Shown here one piece after another: positions 1-10,418 of a stretch of 64,000 nt of DNA; positions within the stretch are counted from its first letter, which is position 1, and the number at the start of each line of letters is the position of its first letter. The notes under the pieces were generated by a model that had not been told where the DNA came from, searched no databases, and saw only the letters and a program-made list of their open reading frames with translations. The position numbers and the translations under genes were made by a program. The stretch spans positions 85,099,432 through 85,163,431 of the forward strand of contig CAXKWD010000009.1 in the NCBI GenBank assembly GCA_964059195.1, given 5' to 3'. Source of the stretch: Ectobius pallidus. Lineage: Eukaryota; Arthropoda; Insecta; Blattodea; Ectobiidae.

Positions 1-1024
1 ATCATGAACAGTATGGAATGATATAACAATAAAAATTAAAATGTACGTTATTATTGAGATAAAAGTGGTTCAACTATTCGAAAAATACTTTTACCTATAT
101 TAACGTGTTAAACATTTTAGTAGGCCTCAGGCCTATTATGTAATTTACTTTTGATACTAGATTTTATTATTTAATTCTTTTTTAAGTAGTTAAATCGTCT
201 GAAAATAAGGTTTTAGTACCTTGAAACTCAAATTGAGGTTTAGGTTTACTTTGATAATAACAGTGTTTTTATATTAAAATAATAAACAGTTTTACAGAAA
301 TTTAAAAATTGTTCAGACCCCCCAGTATTGGAGGGCGCAGATTTGTCATACTCGCCAAGGGCGCAGAAGGACCTTGCTACGGCCCTGCCCATCAGTCCTG
401 CAGAAAGGCTAGTCATTACATTGAGGTAAGGATGTTTTAAAACTAAAAGCTCCCATAAGACTATAAATAAGTCTAATTAGAATAAATTTGTTTGTGGATG
501 AAGTTAAGTAACATTAATTTCAAATAAATGCACAGGCGGTTTCTTACATGACAAGAAAAAAGAATTCAAACAATTTTACTTTTTTATTGTAATGGGCTAT
601 TAAAGAATGTAAACACAATGCTGATGAAACATGTGCTGGTTTAAGCATAACGTAAAATGAATAAAAAGAAGTAACATAGGTCATATATGTATGCATATTT
701 AAAATTATAAAAATAGAAGATACAGTGTACCTGGAAATTTACTAAAATAAATAGAATGGACAATAAGAAAATATGAACTCAAATAATAAACAAATAAATT
801 TAAAAAAATACAATTGAGTCTTGTGATAAAACGATAGGCCTACCTGAAGGTGTTAATTACATCTGTTTTAATATTTTATAGAATTTAAAATTTAGAAACT
901 TAAAATTTTGGTATAACTCCATACTAAAATAATGCCAATTAATTAAATTTGATATTGAAAATATTTTAAGAAAAAATACTAATACAATACTAAATACTAT
1001 TTAATTTTATATACACTATACATA
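1..1024. other. AT-rich sequence, mostly unassigned
   Basis: No credible coding signal. At about 300-392 a GC-richer stretch ends in CTACGGCCCTG, which resembles the right end of a hAT-type transposon (ends reading CAGGGC... on the other strand). No partner end is present, so the element, if real, begins outside the window. The remainder is AT-rich and featureless to the eye. Confidence 0.4.
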
Positions 1025-1262
1025 TTAGGTTCTAGATTGATTTTTCACTGCACTCAGTACTTCAAGCAGCAATTTGCTTTGCAATGTTAGCTTGTCCACA
1101 GCATTTAAAGTTTTTCCTATTTCTTCCCAAGCTTTCTTCGTCAATGAAACATCTTTGAAATTCTTCTCCCTGTCATTCCACAGGAAAACTCGAGTTTGCA
1201 CCTCCGAAATTAATATTTATTTTTGTTCTGGAGTTAGTTCTCGGCTTGCCGTACCCTTATGG
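1025..1262 (-). pseudogene. MADF-domain fragment (transposon-associated DNA-binding ORF)
   Basis: Read on the minus strand, this interval gives about 65 codons resembling a MADF (Myb/SANT-like) DNA-binding domain. Visible marks are the start ILISEVQTRVFLWNDREKNF, then a lysine-rich turn and AWEEIGKTL, matching the family pattern of an N-terminal helix, a W-centred strand and a conserved 'AW..I' helix. One in-frame stop lies just upstream of ILISEV, after a short stretch reading LTPEQK, so the copy is broken. MADF ORFs occur both in host transcription factors and as accessory ORFs of PIF/Harbinger-type transposons. The nearby hAT/Harbinger-like end at 1330-1374 (ending CGGCACTG) and the broken frame favour a transposon relic. 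It could instead be a decayed host gene exon. Confidence 0.5.
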
Positions 1263-1487
1263 ATAAAATGTTTAATATATTTAAAAAAAAAACAGCAACA
1301 GCTTAAAAGCCGCCCCTTCAAACCTGCTGCCCTAGGCAGCTGCCTAGTCTGCCTAGGCTTAAATACGGCACTGACCTGTAGGCCTACCAGTTTTTTAAAC
1401 CATTTAATTCTTTCTTATTGCGAGTGACGTTTCGGACTCACATTATCACTAACCCCGAATGCTCCCTGTCCGTTATCTTGACACGGT

Positions 1488-1810
1488 TTTGTTCGACCAT
1501 TCTATATGTGATACGCTTATTATATGTGATATAACGTTTTAATTATATCCATTTCGAAACAGATTTTCATTATAAGCTTTGACTTGACCGTAACCCACCA
1601 GCTGTCATCTATCGCAAAAGACAAGAACAACGAGAACTTGCTAGCAGCCAATTCCCGCGGACAGCCGATTTTTTTTTATGTGTCTAAAATCTCAAAAATT
1701 TAAACATTTAGTTATGGTCGAACAAAAGCAGTCGTATGCAACTTGTCTATAATGGTAATTTTTCCTGACATACACAACTTTTTTGCTCGTTTCATAAACT
1801 TATTCGTTGC
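1488..1810 (+). repeat. Dispersed repeat, unnamed (copy 1)
   Basis: This stretch contains GTTCGACCATTCTATATGTG, GAAACAGATTTTCATTATAA and TGCTCGTTTCATAAAC. Related sequence recurs in opposite orientation near 8240-8430 and in the same orientation near 40580-40690, so it is a diverged interspersed repeat. No coding potential or terminal repeats are visible; its class is unknown. Confidence 0.5.
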
Positions 1811-2017
1811 TTATACTAGTTGCATAATATACTAATGTGTTGGCCCAGACCTAGAGGGAGGACCTCTGTCTTGCTGATTCCACAGCTGGAATCCTCCTGT
1901 GTTGTCTGAATGTATATGTGATCCACAGATTTGTTCCCTCCCCTATATGCATTGGAGTGTAAGTCCTTAGAAAGGGGAGGTGAATAGTTAACGAAAATAC
2001 GAAGGTCTGTCTTATTT
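1811..2017. other. Unassigned spacer
   Basis: Short spacer between a dispersed repeat and the hAT element. It holds a purine-rich patch near 1853-1866 and nothing I can assign. Confidence 0.4.
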
Positions 2018-2025
2018 AATTAAAT

Positions 2026-3571
2026 CAGGGGTGCCCACAGGGGGGTTTAAGACGCAGACTGCGTCATTAAAATTTCTGGGGGGGGGCAAAATATTATCGT
2101 TTTATGAATTTTCAGGGGGGGTTGAAAATTTTTGCAAAATTAGAGTTTTATATGTTAAAAATAAAAACGGTCAAGTTCTATAACTTCAAAAGGTCTCTTC
2201 TAATTCTTTATAAAGATAAAGATGAAGAATTTCGACAGCCATGGGCGGGGGGGGGGGCGCAAGGAAAAAAATGTATATTATTAATTATTATAGTCAGGTG
2301 TTTTTCTTTTAAGACAATTATTTGAATTGCAGAAGTTTTACCAAATCGACAACATGGAAGCAGAATCCACAGTGGATTAGGAAAGGGGGTTCAGGGGGTT
2401 TGGACCCCCAAGAGTCAAAACCTAAAATTCTATTTTTGTATTTAAAAAAATATATTTATTTAATTAAACAAGACTTGTTGGTGTGTCAAATATGATATAG
2501 CAGTTATTTTCTTTTCATAACATAATGAGTAGGCCTTTTATGTCCACTGTTCCATGTGCTATTTAACTTTTCTTATAAATAGTAATAAGTATTATAATTT
2601 AGGTAACAATTTCTTGTTTAAGTTGCCATGTCTTAGAGTATAGTAAACAAATTTGCTAACTTGTTTTTCAGTGCTAAAATAGCGTAAATGTGATTTTCAT
2701 TAGTTCAACATTTAAAAATTTCCCGGGGATGGACACCCGACTTAGGTAACATTTTCTTGTTTGCATTGGCATGTCTTAGAGTATGATAAACAAATTTCCT
2801 AACTAGTTTTTCTGTGCTAAAATAGCGTAAAATGTGATTTTCATTAGTTCAACATTTAAAAATTTCCCGGGGGATGGACACCCGACTTAGGTAAGATTTT
2901 CTTGTTTACATTGGCATGTCTTGGAGTACGGTAAACAAATTTCCTAGCTAGTTTTTTAGTGCTAAAATAGCGTAAAATGTGATTTTCATTAATTCAATAT
3001 TTAAAAATTTTCCGGGGCTGGACCCCCCACCTAGGTAATGATTTCTTATGTACATTGGCATGTCTTAGAGTATGGTAAACAAATTTCATAACTAGTTTTC
3101 AGTGCTAAAATAGCGTAAAATGTGATTTTCATTAGTTCAGTATTTAAAAATTTTCCGGGGATGGACCCCCCACTTAGGTAATGATTTCTTATTTACATTG
3201 GCATGTCTTCGAGTATGGTAAACAAATTTCCTAACTAGTTTTTCTGTGGTAAAATAGCGTAAATTGTGATTTTCATTAGTTCAATATTTAAAAATTTTCT
3301 GGGATGGGCCCCCGCCCCCATTTTTGGGGGTATTCCAAACCCCCCCGCACTTCCGACCCTCCCCGCAATTATTTTCTGGCTACTTAGTATATTATTAATA
3401 TAATGTTACAAAGTGGTCCAAGAAGTTAAAACGACAAAAAAATTAATTAAAAAAATTGCCCCCTCTAGAAAATATCATATGGGCGCCCTTGTCGACAGGC
3501 AATTGGGTTGGGGGCGAGCAATGAAGTTTGGGGGGGGGGAGTCATGACGTTTGGGGGGGGTGGGCACCCCT
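2026..3571. mobile_element. Non-autonomous hAT-type element with internal tandem array
   Basis: The element begins CAGGGGTGCCCAC and ends GTGGGCACCCCT, about 12 bp of inverted termini, flanked by the direct 8-bp repeat AATTAAAT at 2018-2025 and 3572-3579. An 8-bp duplication with CAGGGG-type ends is typical of hAT transposons. The interior has G- and C-runs next to each end and no transposase reading frame, so it would need a transposase in trans. About half of it is a 144-bp tandem array. It lies only about 150 bp upstream of the candidate host exon at 3723. The right end lacks the final G expected from the left end. Confidence 0.75.
2598..3312 (+). repeat. Five tandem units of about 144 bp inside the hAT element
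   Basis: Units start at about 2598, 2741, 2886, 3030 and 3173, each opening with a variant of CTTAGGTAAC and containing GCATGTCTT, AACAAATTTC, AAAATAGCGTAAA and TTTAAAAATTT followed by a C/G-run. Spacing is 143-145 bp. Neighbouring units differ by small substitutions, for example ACACCCG versus ACCCCCC at the unit junction. Confidence 0.85.
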
Positions 3572-3722
3572 AATTAAATATTTTGTAATGTTCCTAAAAA
3601 CTAATATTTTTTTAATTCTCATTTTTCCCTATGAAAAACACCCTAACCTATTACTTTCCACCTTGTAATATTTTTTTGCCACTAAAATTTATAACACGTA
3701 TGTGATGTTGATTTTTTTTCAG

Positions 3723-3856
3723 TGGCGATGCAGCAACAAGCAGCTCCTATACAACATGGCGGTGCCTTGTATAGTTACTACCGCCCCCCAGCTCCCGCTC
3801 CAGCCGCCCCCCGCACTCCTCGGCAGCCCGTGCAACACACACAGCCCCATACCAAT
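3723..3856 (+). CDS. Candidate internal exon of a host gene (Pro/Gln-rich segment)
   Basis: A GC-rich 134-bp block stands out from the AT-rich surroundings. It is preceded by a pyrimidine tract and acceptor (TTTTTTTTCAG) and followed by a strong donor (GTGAGT at 3857). Read as two bases plus 44 codons it is open and encodes a Gln/Pro/Ala-rich, low-complexity segment starting MQQQAAPIQHGG and containing SYYRPPAPAPAAP, ending on a complete codon. Low complexity prevents assignment to a family. A second frame is also open, so the frame choice is inference from codon composition. No neighbouring exon was recognised, and the flanking DNA is transposon-rich, as expected of a large intron. A chance GC-rich island with splice-like edges is the alternative. 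Confidence 0.5.
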
Positions 3857-4164
3857 GTGAGTAAAAACTATCATCACCAGTTATTTCAGTAAAAACGTGT
3901 TTGCAATATATAAACATAAAACCATATTCAAGAGGTTGAATACCTTCTTTTTAATATCTAGAATATCGTGATTTTAATGTCGAAGTTACCCTAAATATTG
4001 TTTAGGATTACAATTGAATCGGGTTTTTCTTCTTTTTATTCCTCTTGTTTATTACGGATTGTGTGACTACAGGACAGAATAGCAAACTTGCTAGATTTAG
4101 TATCTTCTTGCTAACTCTAACTTTATTAGCATCAAGCATATCGGCGTTACTATGTCAAAATCGA
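3857..4164. other. Unassigned, intron-like
   Basis: AT-rich sequence downstream of the candidate exon; no repeat or gene recognised. Confidence 0.4.
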
Positions 4165-4770
4165 GCGTATTTACGTTTTTATGCCGCGCTTACCTTAGCC
4201 CGCCATTCAACCCTATTCTGTGCTAAGTTTATCCAGTCATCCCTTGCAAATCCTACTTCCCTTAAATGTATCCTGATATTGTCCTCCCACCTACGTCTAG
4301 GTCTTCCACGTGGTCTTTTCCATTAGGGTCTCCCACCATTACTTTTGAGATATGCCTTTCATCCCCCATGCGCGCAACATGTCCAGCCCATTTCATTCTC
4401 CGAGATTGAATTACTCTTACTATATCCGGTGACGAGTACAGGTTATGAAGCTCGTCGTTATGTAGTTTTCTCCAGTCCCATTTCCATCCCTCTTGGGCCC
4501 AAATATTTTCCTAAGCACCCTCTTTTCGAACACTCTCAGACCATGTTCTTTCCGACCAGTAAGCGGCCATGTCTCACATCCATATAATACAACCGGCAGG
4601 ATAATAGTCTTATAAATCTTTATTTTTAGATTTCTGGGCAGAAGACGAAAAGAAAAGAGTTTTTGAACTGCATAAAAACAAGATTTTCCTGATTTAAGTC
4701 TACACTTAACTTCTGCCTTGTGTCTGTAATCATTGCTCCCAGATATTTTAATATTATTTTATATTATTCC
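4165..4770 (-). pseudogene. LINE ORF2 C-terminal fragment, RTE-like
   Basis: Minus-strand translation, shifting frame several times, gives the C-terminal end of a non-LTR retrotransposon polyprotein: YLGAMITDTRQ, then IYKTIILPVVLYGCETW, VLRKIFGPKRD, an arginine-rich segment around RRMKWAGHVARMG and a terminal GRPRRRWEDN motif. This order is that of the thumb/C-terminal region downstream of reverse transcriptase in RTE-like insect elements. The catalytic RT and endonuclease domains are missing, so it is 5'-truncated. Multiple frameshifts and stops show it is dead. A second, shorter copy of the same region lies at 7527-7860 in the same orientation. Clade assignment is from motif memory and is less certain than the LINE call itself. 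Confidence 0.75.
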
Positions 4771-5580
4771 CAGGAGAATATTATTTGAACGAATTTGGAT
4801 AAATTTGCATCTAAGTAGCCTATATACTGATAATTTCGTTTTTGTTTTGTTTTTGCCTTTTCTTTTTTGTAAAAAAATAATCGTTGCATTGGCCTGAAAA
4901 CTCGTGTTCTGATAATGTAAAGTCCTAACAGTGATGTCACATTTAAAGTGTCGTACTTGTTAATATTAGTTGCTGTGAGATGCTGTAAATCCAGCGCAGG
5001 AGTACGGTATTTAAAATTGTGAAAGGAGAAGAAAATAATAAAATAATGTGTGCATATATGTAAACAAGTTAGAAGCTATGTACTAGGTAAGGTTTACTGG
5101 GACTGTAAAAATGTTAGCATGAATATAGCGTGCAGACAATCATGACAGCTCGGGACCATCCCAGCAGTTTTATATCCGATGAATTTGGTATAGTTAAATT
5201 TACAATAGAACTAAAGAAATCTACAAAATCATCGCACTTTCATTACTAACTTTATCACTTTTAACTCTTCGTAGAAAGTGCATTTTCAAACCGTTAGCTC
5301 GTTAAATAAGCTGAAGGTACCCTATTGTAATACAGTTTTACGGTACGTCACTACATTATATTGCTGTCCGTTTGAAGTATGTATACCACGGATGACAGTG
5401 GTAATACTGTTATTTAAAATCATAATTGATTTGTTGTTAAGGCCTTCTGTTTCGAATCATATCTCTCCGAGAAATTACTTGCAGTTTCAATCCTTATTGT
5501 CATATAGCTTCCACAATCTATGGACTGTATTTATCATTTTTACCACGGCAGAACAAAAATAAGCAACTAAATTAGAAAAT
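4771..5580. other. Unassigned
   Basis: AT-rich, no recognisable repeat boundaries or coding signal. Confidence 0.4.
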
Positions 5581-5585
5581 CCACC

Positions 5586-5786
5586 TTTATGAACTGGTAC
5601 GTACATAAAAATAAATAGTAATAAGGATTTCGGATCTGCCCCGTTATACGTACAAGAGCATAGTTTTGTTAACGAAAACCTTAAAAGAAAAACAAATGTA
5701 ACGAAATTGGAACTTCTGTACAATGAAAGAGAGAGAAACAAATATACCATATTCGAATATGTTCGCAAAATATCTGAAAAGTCTTA
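5586..5786 (+). other. Short protein-like open frame of unknown origin
   Basis: A plus-strand frame of about 66 codons, with no stop between a TGA near 5598 and TAA near 5785, reads as a charged, protein-like stretch including VNENLKRKTNVTKLELLYNE and ends ISEKS. There is no obvious ATG, so it could be the last part of a spliced or 5'-truncated ORF. It abuts the point where the minus-strand LINE homology at 5790-6963 ends. I do not recognise a family, and chance cannot be excluded at this length. Confidence 0.2.
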
Positions 5787-5789
5787 AAT

Positions 5790-6963
5790 GTATTTCAAAT
5801 TTATTTTTGTAATAATTAACTTTCATGGCTCGTATAGCTTTTGTTAATATATTTCTATATCTCTTGTAGTATAATATTAGATTTTCGTTTGTAGGGTTTC
5901 TCCTAATATTATTTGCCAATTTTTCCCTTGTCCGAATAGACAAAATTATTCCTCTCGTGATCCATGGCTTGATTTTCTTTAGTTTGCAAGGAACGTTTTT
6001 ATTGTCAGTGTAAGAGCATTTGTTTAGATAATTTTGCAGCAAATCATAGAATATTCGAAAACTATTGTTAGCAATATTACAGTCCAATACCTTTACCCAT
6101 GTTTCTTTTTCTAATTCATAGATTAATTTGTTATAATTTACATGCTTTTGCGTATATATATCAGATTCACAATTTTCTTTGGAAGAACTTACATTTATAC
6201 CGGTAGGTGAATAATTAATTTGGAACAAGGCGAAAATTGCATAATGATCAGTAATTGAGCTTTTATAAATTCCAGGTTGAAAACTACCATTACATTCATC
6301 TTTGTAAAATATGTGATCTAGACAAGAATTAGATGCAGGTCTAGTAATGGAATTTAAATACTTTTCGAAACCATATTCATGTAAAATACTTCCAAACAAG
6401 TCGATATTTTCTTCTAGGATCTGTAAATTAATGTCTCCAACAATGACATGTTTCTTACATTCTTTAATATTGCGTAAGAATTGTTCTAGGCTATCGAGAA
6501 AGGTATTTTTGCAACAATTTGGAGATCTGTATATTGCTGTTAACATAAGTAGATTATTTTCATAATTAATTTTGAGATGAATTGAATTGCATTCGTCGAT
6601 GACCATTTTTTCTTCTACTGTCACATTTAAATAATTTTTTACATAAACAACTAAGCCATCGCATTTACTATATTTATTAATTTTTGTAATTTTTTTATAT
6701 CCAGGTAATTCGTATCCAGTGTCATGATTCAACCAGGACTCTGTTAAAATAATGATATCAAAATCCAATGAGAAACTTTGCAGTAATGTACAGAGTTCCA
6801 GGTAGTGTTTATTTAAGCTGCGTATATTTAAATGAATTAATTTAAAGTCATGCTGCTTGGATCGGATGAAATTATTACAGTAGTCGAGGTCCTCAAAGAC
6901 AGCAGATTTTACATTTTTAAAATTATAATTATTGCTTAATTGGTTTATGAAGTTGTCACCCAT
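5790..6963 (-). pseudogene. LINE ORF2 endonuclease region, truncated before reverse transcriptase
   Basis: An uninterrupted minus-strand frame of about 390 codons encodes an apurinic-type endonuclease of a non-LTR retrotransposon. The catalytic landmarks occur in order: HLNIRSLN (Asn), ILTESWL (Glu), AIYRSP (Tyr), VGDINL (Asp/Asn), SCLDHIF (Asp) and ITDHYAIF (Asp-His). A basic linker (KKIKPWITRGI, then YYKRYRNILTKAIR) follows, as expected between endonuclease and RT. Homology stops near 5790, before any RT motif; the reading frame runs on to 5644 through unrelated sequence. The pattern resembles CR1/Daphne-type elements; the clade is inference. The open frame suggests it is younger than the other LINE relics here. 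The chosen ATG at 6963 lies about 35 codons before the endonuclease core. Confidence 0.8.
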
Positions 6964-7240
6964 TGTTGGAGGAATTAATCACAGATTTAAGCGAAACAAT
7001 AAAATCTGTACAATAACAGCTTTCTAATAGGATACATGGTAAAAATATGTGATCAAGACATGAGTCTGAAGCAGGCCTAGTAACAGCATTTAAAAATTTC
7101 AAATGGTTTTCTATAATGTATACATTAATATCCCCAGTAATCACGTGATTATTTATATTCTTATTGTTGACTAAAAATATTTCCAAATCTTCATTTAAAC
7201 AGTTATTCAGTGATCTGTAGATGTGTAGAATATTGTGTAG
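6964..7240 (-). pseudogene. Second, internally deleted endonuclease fragment of a related LINE
   Basis: Directly upstream, in the minus-strand sense, of the longer endonuclease frame is a diverged partial copy of the same domain. It reads IYRSLNNCLN, then VITGDINV, and TRPASDSCLDHIF, matching IYRSPNCCKN, VIVGDINL and TRPASNSCLDHIF of the neighbour, but with an internal deletion between GDIN and TRPAS. The two copies lie in the same orientation, back to back. This points to two insertions of related elements or a rearranged array rather than one intact element. Confidence 0.65.
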
Positions 7241-7290
7241 AATATATATATGTGTAGAATAGAATAATGTGTAGAATATATATATATATC
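7217..7290 (+). repeat. TGTGTAGAATA short tandem repeat grading into (TA)n
   Basis: Four to five imperfect copies of TGTGTAGAATA interleaved with TATATA runs, immediately before the dispersed tail repeat at 7300. Confidence 0.7.
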
Positions 7291-7299
7291 ACTTTTGGG

Positions 7300-7425
7300 G
7301 GGGGAACGGGTGGTGGTTTCGTACTTAGGGAGGCATGAAACGTAAAGTTATGAAAGAATTTTTCGAAAATCATGACATGGTATCGATTGCAATAGATAGA
7401 TTTTTCTTCGAAATCTACTTAAAAA
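7300..7425 (+). repeat. Hairpin-ended dispersed repeat (tail repeat), copy 1
   Basis: Contains GAACGGGTGGTGGTTTCGTA, GGAGGCATGAAACGTAAAG and GAAAGAATTTTTCGAAAATC, ending in an imperfect hairpin (GATAGATTT...AAATCTACTT). Related copies lie near 9181, 52790 and 58766, all in the plus orientation and all following an AT- or T-rich simple repeat. Confidence 0.75.
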
Positions 7426-7526
7426 GGCCTACCTTAACATATCCGACAGTTTATCATCCCTCAATAATTCAAATGACAATTTTGTTATAAACACTGTTTC
7501 AGTACCGAAAGAGTATAACGTTTATT

Positions 7527-7860
7527 ATTATTATTATTATTATTATTACTTACTTACTCAATGGCTATAGACAATTCATAAGCAAACTAAAGGAATATTA
7601 TCTATTTTATGGAACCCGGAGGTTCATTGCCGCGCTTACATGAGCCCGCTATTCAACCATATTCTCTGCTAAATCCATCCAGTCTTCCCTCGCAAATCCT
7701 ACTTCCCTTAAATCTATTCTAATATTGTCCTCCCATCTACGTCTAGGTCTTCCAAGTGGTCTCTTCTCTTCGGTTCTCCCAGTCAATATTTTAGATATGT
7801 CTTTCCTCCTCCATTTCATCCTCCGTGATTTAATTACCCTTACTATATCCGGTGAAGAGT
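7527..7860 (-). mobile_element. RTE-like LINE 3' end with (TAA)n tail
   Basis: Minus-strand 3' end of the same LINE family as 4165-4770: the sequence over 7630-7860 is clearly similar to 4180-4440. Here the 3' untranslated part survives, running from the end of coding similarity near 7612 to an (AAT)n microsatellite at about 7529-7552. A microsatellite tail instead of poly(A) is common for RTE-like elements. The element is 5'-truncated near 7860 and its frame is broken. Confidence 0.7.
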
Positions 7861-8239
7861 AAAAAATGCTTCTGTTTCTTTAGAAAAGAAATTTAATATT
7901 TTGAACTCATGGACAGATGTTTCAGCTTTCACAAAACACAATGATTTTTCAAACACTGTATCTTACCGTAATGAAGTCTATAGAGAGCTCTTTTTCTTAC
8001 GGGTATACTAGACAAATGTGTTGGTTTTCAAAGGATTCCATTACTTGTATAACAACGTATAATACACATCATAGCGTGTGCCCCGTGCAGGGGCGACCAC
8101 TTCTTCAGCACATATGTATTGCGTGTTGCCTAGCTGGTCTTACAGGCGCGCAGCCTGCGACTTCTTACAAGTCATTGCTTTTCCACGTTTAAATTAGTAC
8201 ACTGTGTAACGAGCCTGTAATGACCTTTATTAGGATAAG
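7861..8239. other. Unassigned
   Basis: Nothing recognisable except a modestly GC-rich patch at about 8080-8160 without consistent splice sites. Confidence 0.35.
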
Positions 8240-8430
8240 GGTATGTTTATGAAACGAGCTTTAATTACCATTACAGGCAAGTTGTAAACGACTATTTTCA
8301 TTCGACCATAATTAAGTTTTGAGTTTTTAGAATACCTCGTAATTTAATGAAGCAAACGACTCTTGGCTATCAGTTGTTAGTAGTTCTTGTCTTTTCCGAT
8401 AGATGGCTGGCTACGAGGCATTAACTCTTG
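8240..8430 (-). repeat. Dispersed repeat, unnamed (copy 2)
   Basis: Inverted relative of 1488-1810: shared blocks include the reverse complement of GCTCGTTTCATAAAC and the segment around CTTGTCTTTTCCGATAGATG. Diverged; class unknown. Confidence 0.45.
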
Positions 8431-8675
8431 ACGTTTTAACGTCAAAGGTCGCTTATTCAAACAAACGAAATGAACTAAATTTAGTACACTATTAAAACTG
8501 ACACTGAAAGACTTGTTTTATTTCAGCTGTGTTTATACTCCTTTTAGCTTCGAGGCTATTTCAGGCGTTCGGGATCTGTGTCTGTACAGTACGGTAGGCC
8601 ATGGAACTATTGCTTGTCAATTGTTTCTATTGTCAGTGTATTTAATGGAGTAAATTTGAACTGATATTAATTTAA

Positions 8676-8868
8676 ATGGATATGATACAGGATGAAATGG
8701 TGAGGATGATTCATGGTATGTAAATATCCAATTCGGCATTTGCCTTTACGACTGGGGAAACCATGACAAAACGCATGTCAAATTGGCCGGCCAGGGGATT
8801 TGAACTTAAGATCTCCCGAATGCGAGTCCAAGACGTTACATCTCGGCCACGTCGCTCGGTGCTGACAG
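8676..8868 (-). mobile_element. tRNA-derived SINE, type 1
   Basis: On the minus strand a tRNA-like head carries an A-box-like GTGGCCGAGATGTAACGTC and a B-box-like GTTCAAATCCCC, followed by a body with CAAATGCCGAATTGGATATT and a tail toward 8676. The same body occurs at 63110-63310 on the plus strand. The tRNA part resembles a Ser/Leu-type tRNA but cannot fold as a functional cloverleaf. SINEs of this kind are transcribed by RNA polymerase III and moved by LINE machinery; the partner LINE is not identified. Confidence 0.7.
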
Positions 8869-9112
8869 AATTGATTACATTTTAAACAAAGTTTGTTTAT
8901 TACACAATTTCGTTTGCTGCTCACCAGGTTTTATGTTGTTGATATTAATCTTTACCATAACAATGTTTTAATGAAAATCATTCAGATACGTTACATCACA
9001 TGCAATAACTGTATGGTCAAACGAAGAAACATAAATTCATTAAACAAAATAAATAACTCACAAGTCTAAAGTAATAATAGGAAAGGAGAGACATGAAACA
9101 CGAATGTATATA

Positions 9113-9290
9113 TATTTGAGAGATGTTAGCCAAATATATATATCAGATTTTTTTTTTTTTAATAATTTTTTTTTTTTTTTTTTGAACGGGCGGTGGTTTC
9201 ATACTTAACGTAAAGGAGGCATGAAACGTAAATATATGAAAGAATTTTTCGAAAATTATGACATGATATTGATTGCAATAGGTAAAAATG
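9113..9290 (+). repeat. Tail repeat, copy 2, preceded by TA and T runs
   Basis: A (TA) tract and two T-runs lead into GAACGGGCGGTGGTTTCATA and GGAGGCATGAAACGTAAA, the same unit as at 7300. This copy has a small insertion (ACGTAAA) and has lost the terminal hairpin. Confidence 0.7.
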
Positions 9291-10418
9291 GGATATACAA
9301 ATTAATGTGCAAAGAATGTCATAGGCATAGGCAGAAAGACGTTCCGAAAACATATTCCAAGATATTACAAAGAAAAAAAAAGAGTAAGCACTTACGACTT
9401 TGTTCCACAGTTACGTAGGCTAATTTTGACATACCGAAATATACAAACGATTAATAAAGGCCTCTAGCAAAAATTAAGCTTCAATCTTAAAATTAAATTT
9501 AGTACATTAAATTCGTCTTTTATGCACCTTTCAATTATTTCATGGAGAAAACTTACTTTGGAGCCTTTCCAAGTGCATTTATGTTTTCTTTAACATCTAG
9601 GAGTAACAAAAATATGCACATTTCTGTACAGTGACAGACAATTTTGTTATAATAATATGTTGTAATTTGTAATGTGAGTCATAATATAACTACAACCAAT
9701 ATTAATTTAGCATTGATGGTAATAAAATAATATTACAAACTATTTTTATAAGACTGTACGACTGACCCATATCCCTGTTAATATAGAATTATGGAAGAGA
9801 CTCTCCACTGATGGACGCGGTTTTAAAACCAATTTGGACAGCGAGTATGGATGGGCGGAAGGACGAAGCAGGAGCAGCAGCAAGCGTGTTGATTTGCGAA
9901 TCAATAAAAGTAGAGTAGGGCCTAGTGGATAGCTTGTGGGGGTGGCATGACATAGAGAACTGGCAAACAATGCGGCTCGCTCGGTGAGAGACCATCGTAT
10001 TGATCACGTTACGCCCTACTGATCTTATATCTACCTGCATCCAGTTGCAGACAACTGTAACTTATTTTCTGTAAATATACAATACATTACTCCTGACATA
10101 TGTAGGTCAAGGACGCAAGGATTTACATAGTGTGCGCCACACACTGGCGAATACTTAGGGCATAGGTGAGCAACTGAGGGGAAACGTTTTAGTCCCCATC
10201 CCTTGCTGTGACGTAAGAAACCTGTTCTTCATGTTCAGTGTGAAGTAAAAACTGCTTTATGCTGACGTCAAGGGCGACTGTAGTGGGAGAAATTCCCCTA
10301 CCGCACAGTGACACGATGTGTCACAGATGCGCACCCATGCTTAGGGCAAGCAAGGCAAAAACTGAAAAAGATTATATCCGTTTAGAATATTCTTCTGTAC
10401 GGTACATATTCCTACTGA
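9291..10418. other. Unassigned
   Basis: No repeats or coding sequence recognised over about 1.1 kb, apart from a slightly GC-richer block at 9790-10030. Confidence 0.35.
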
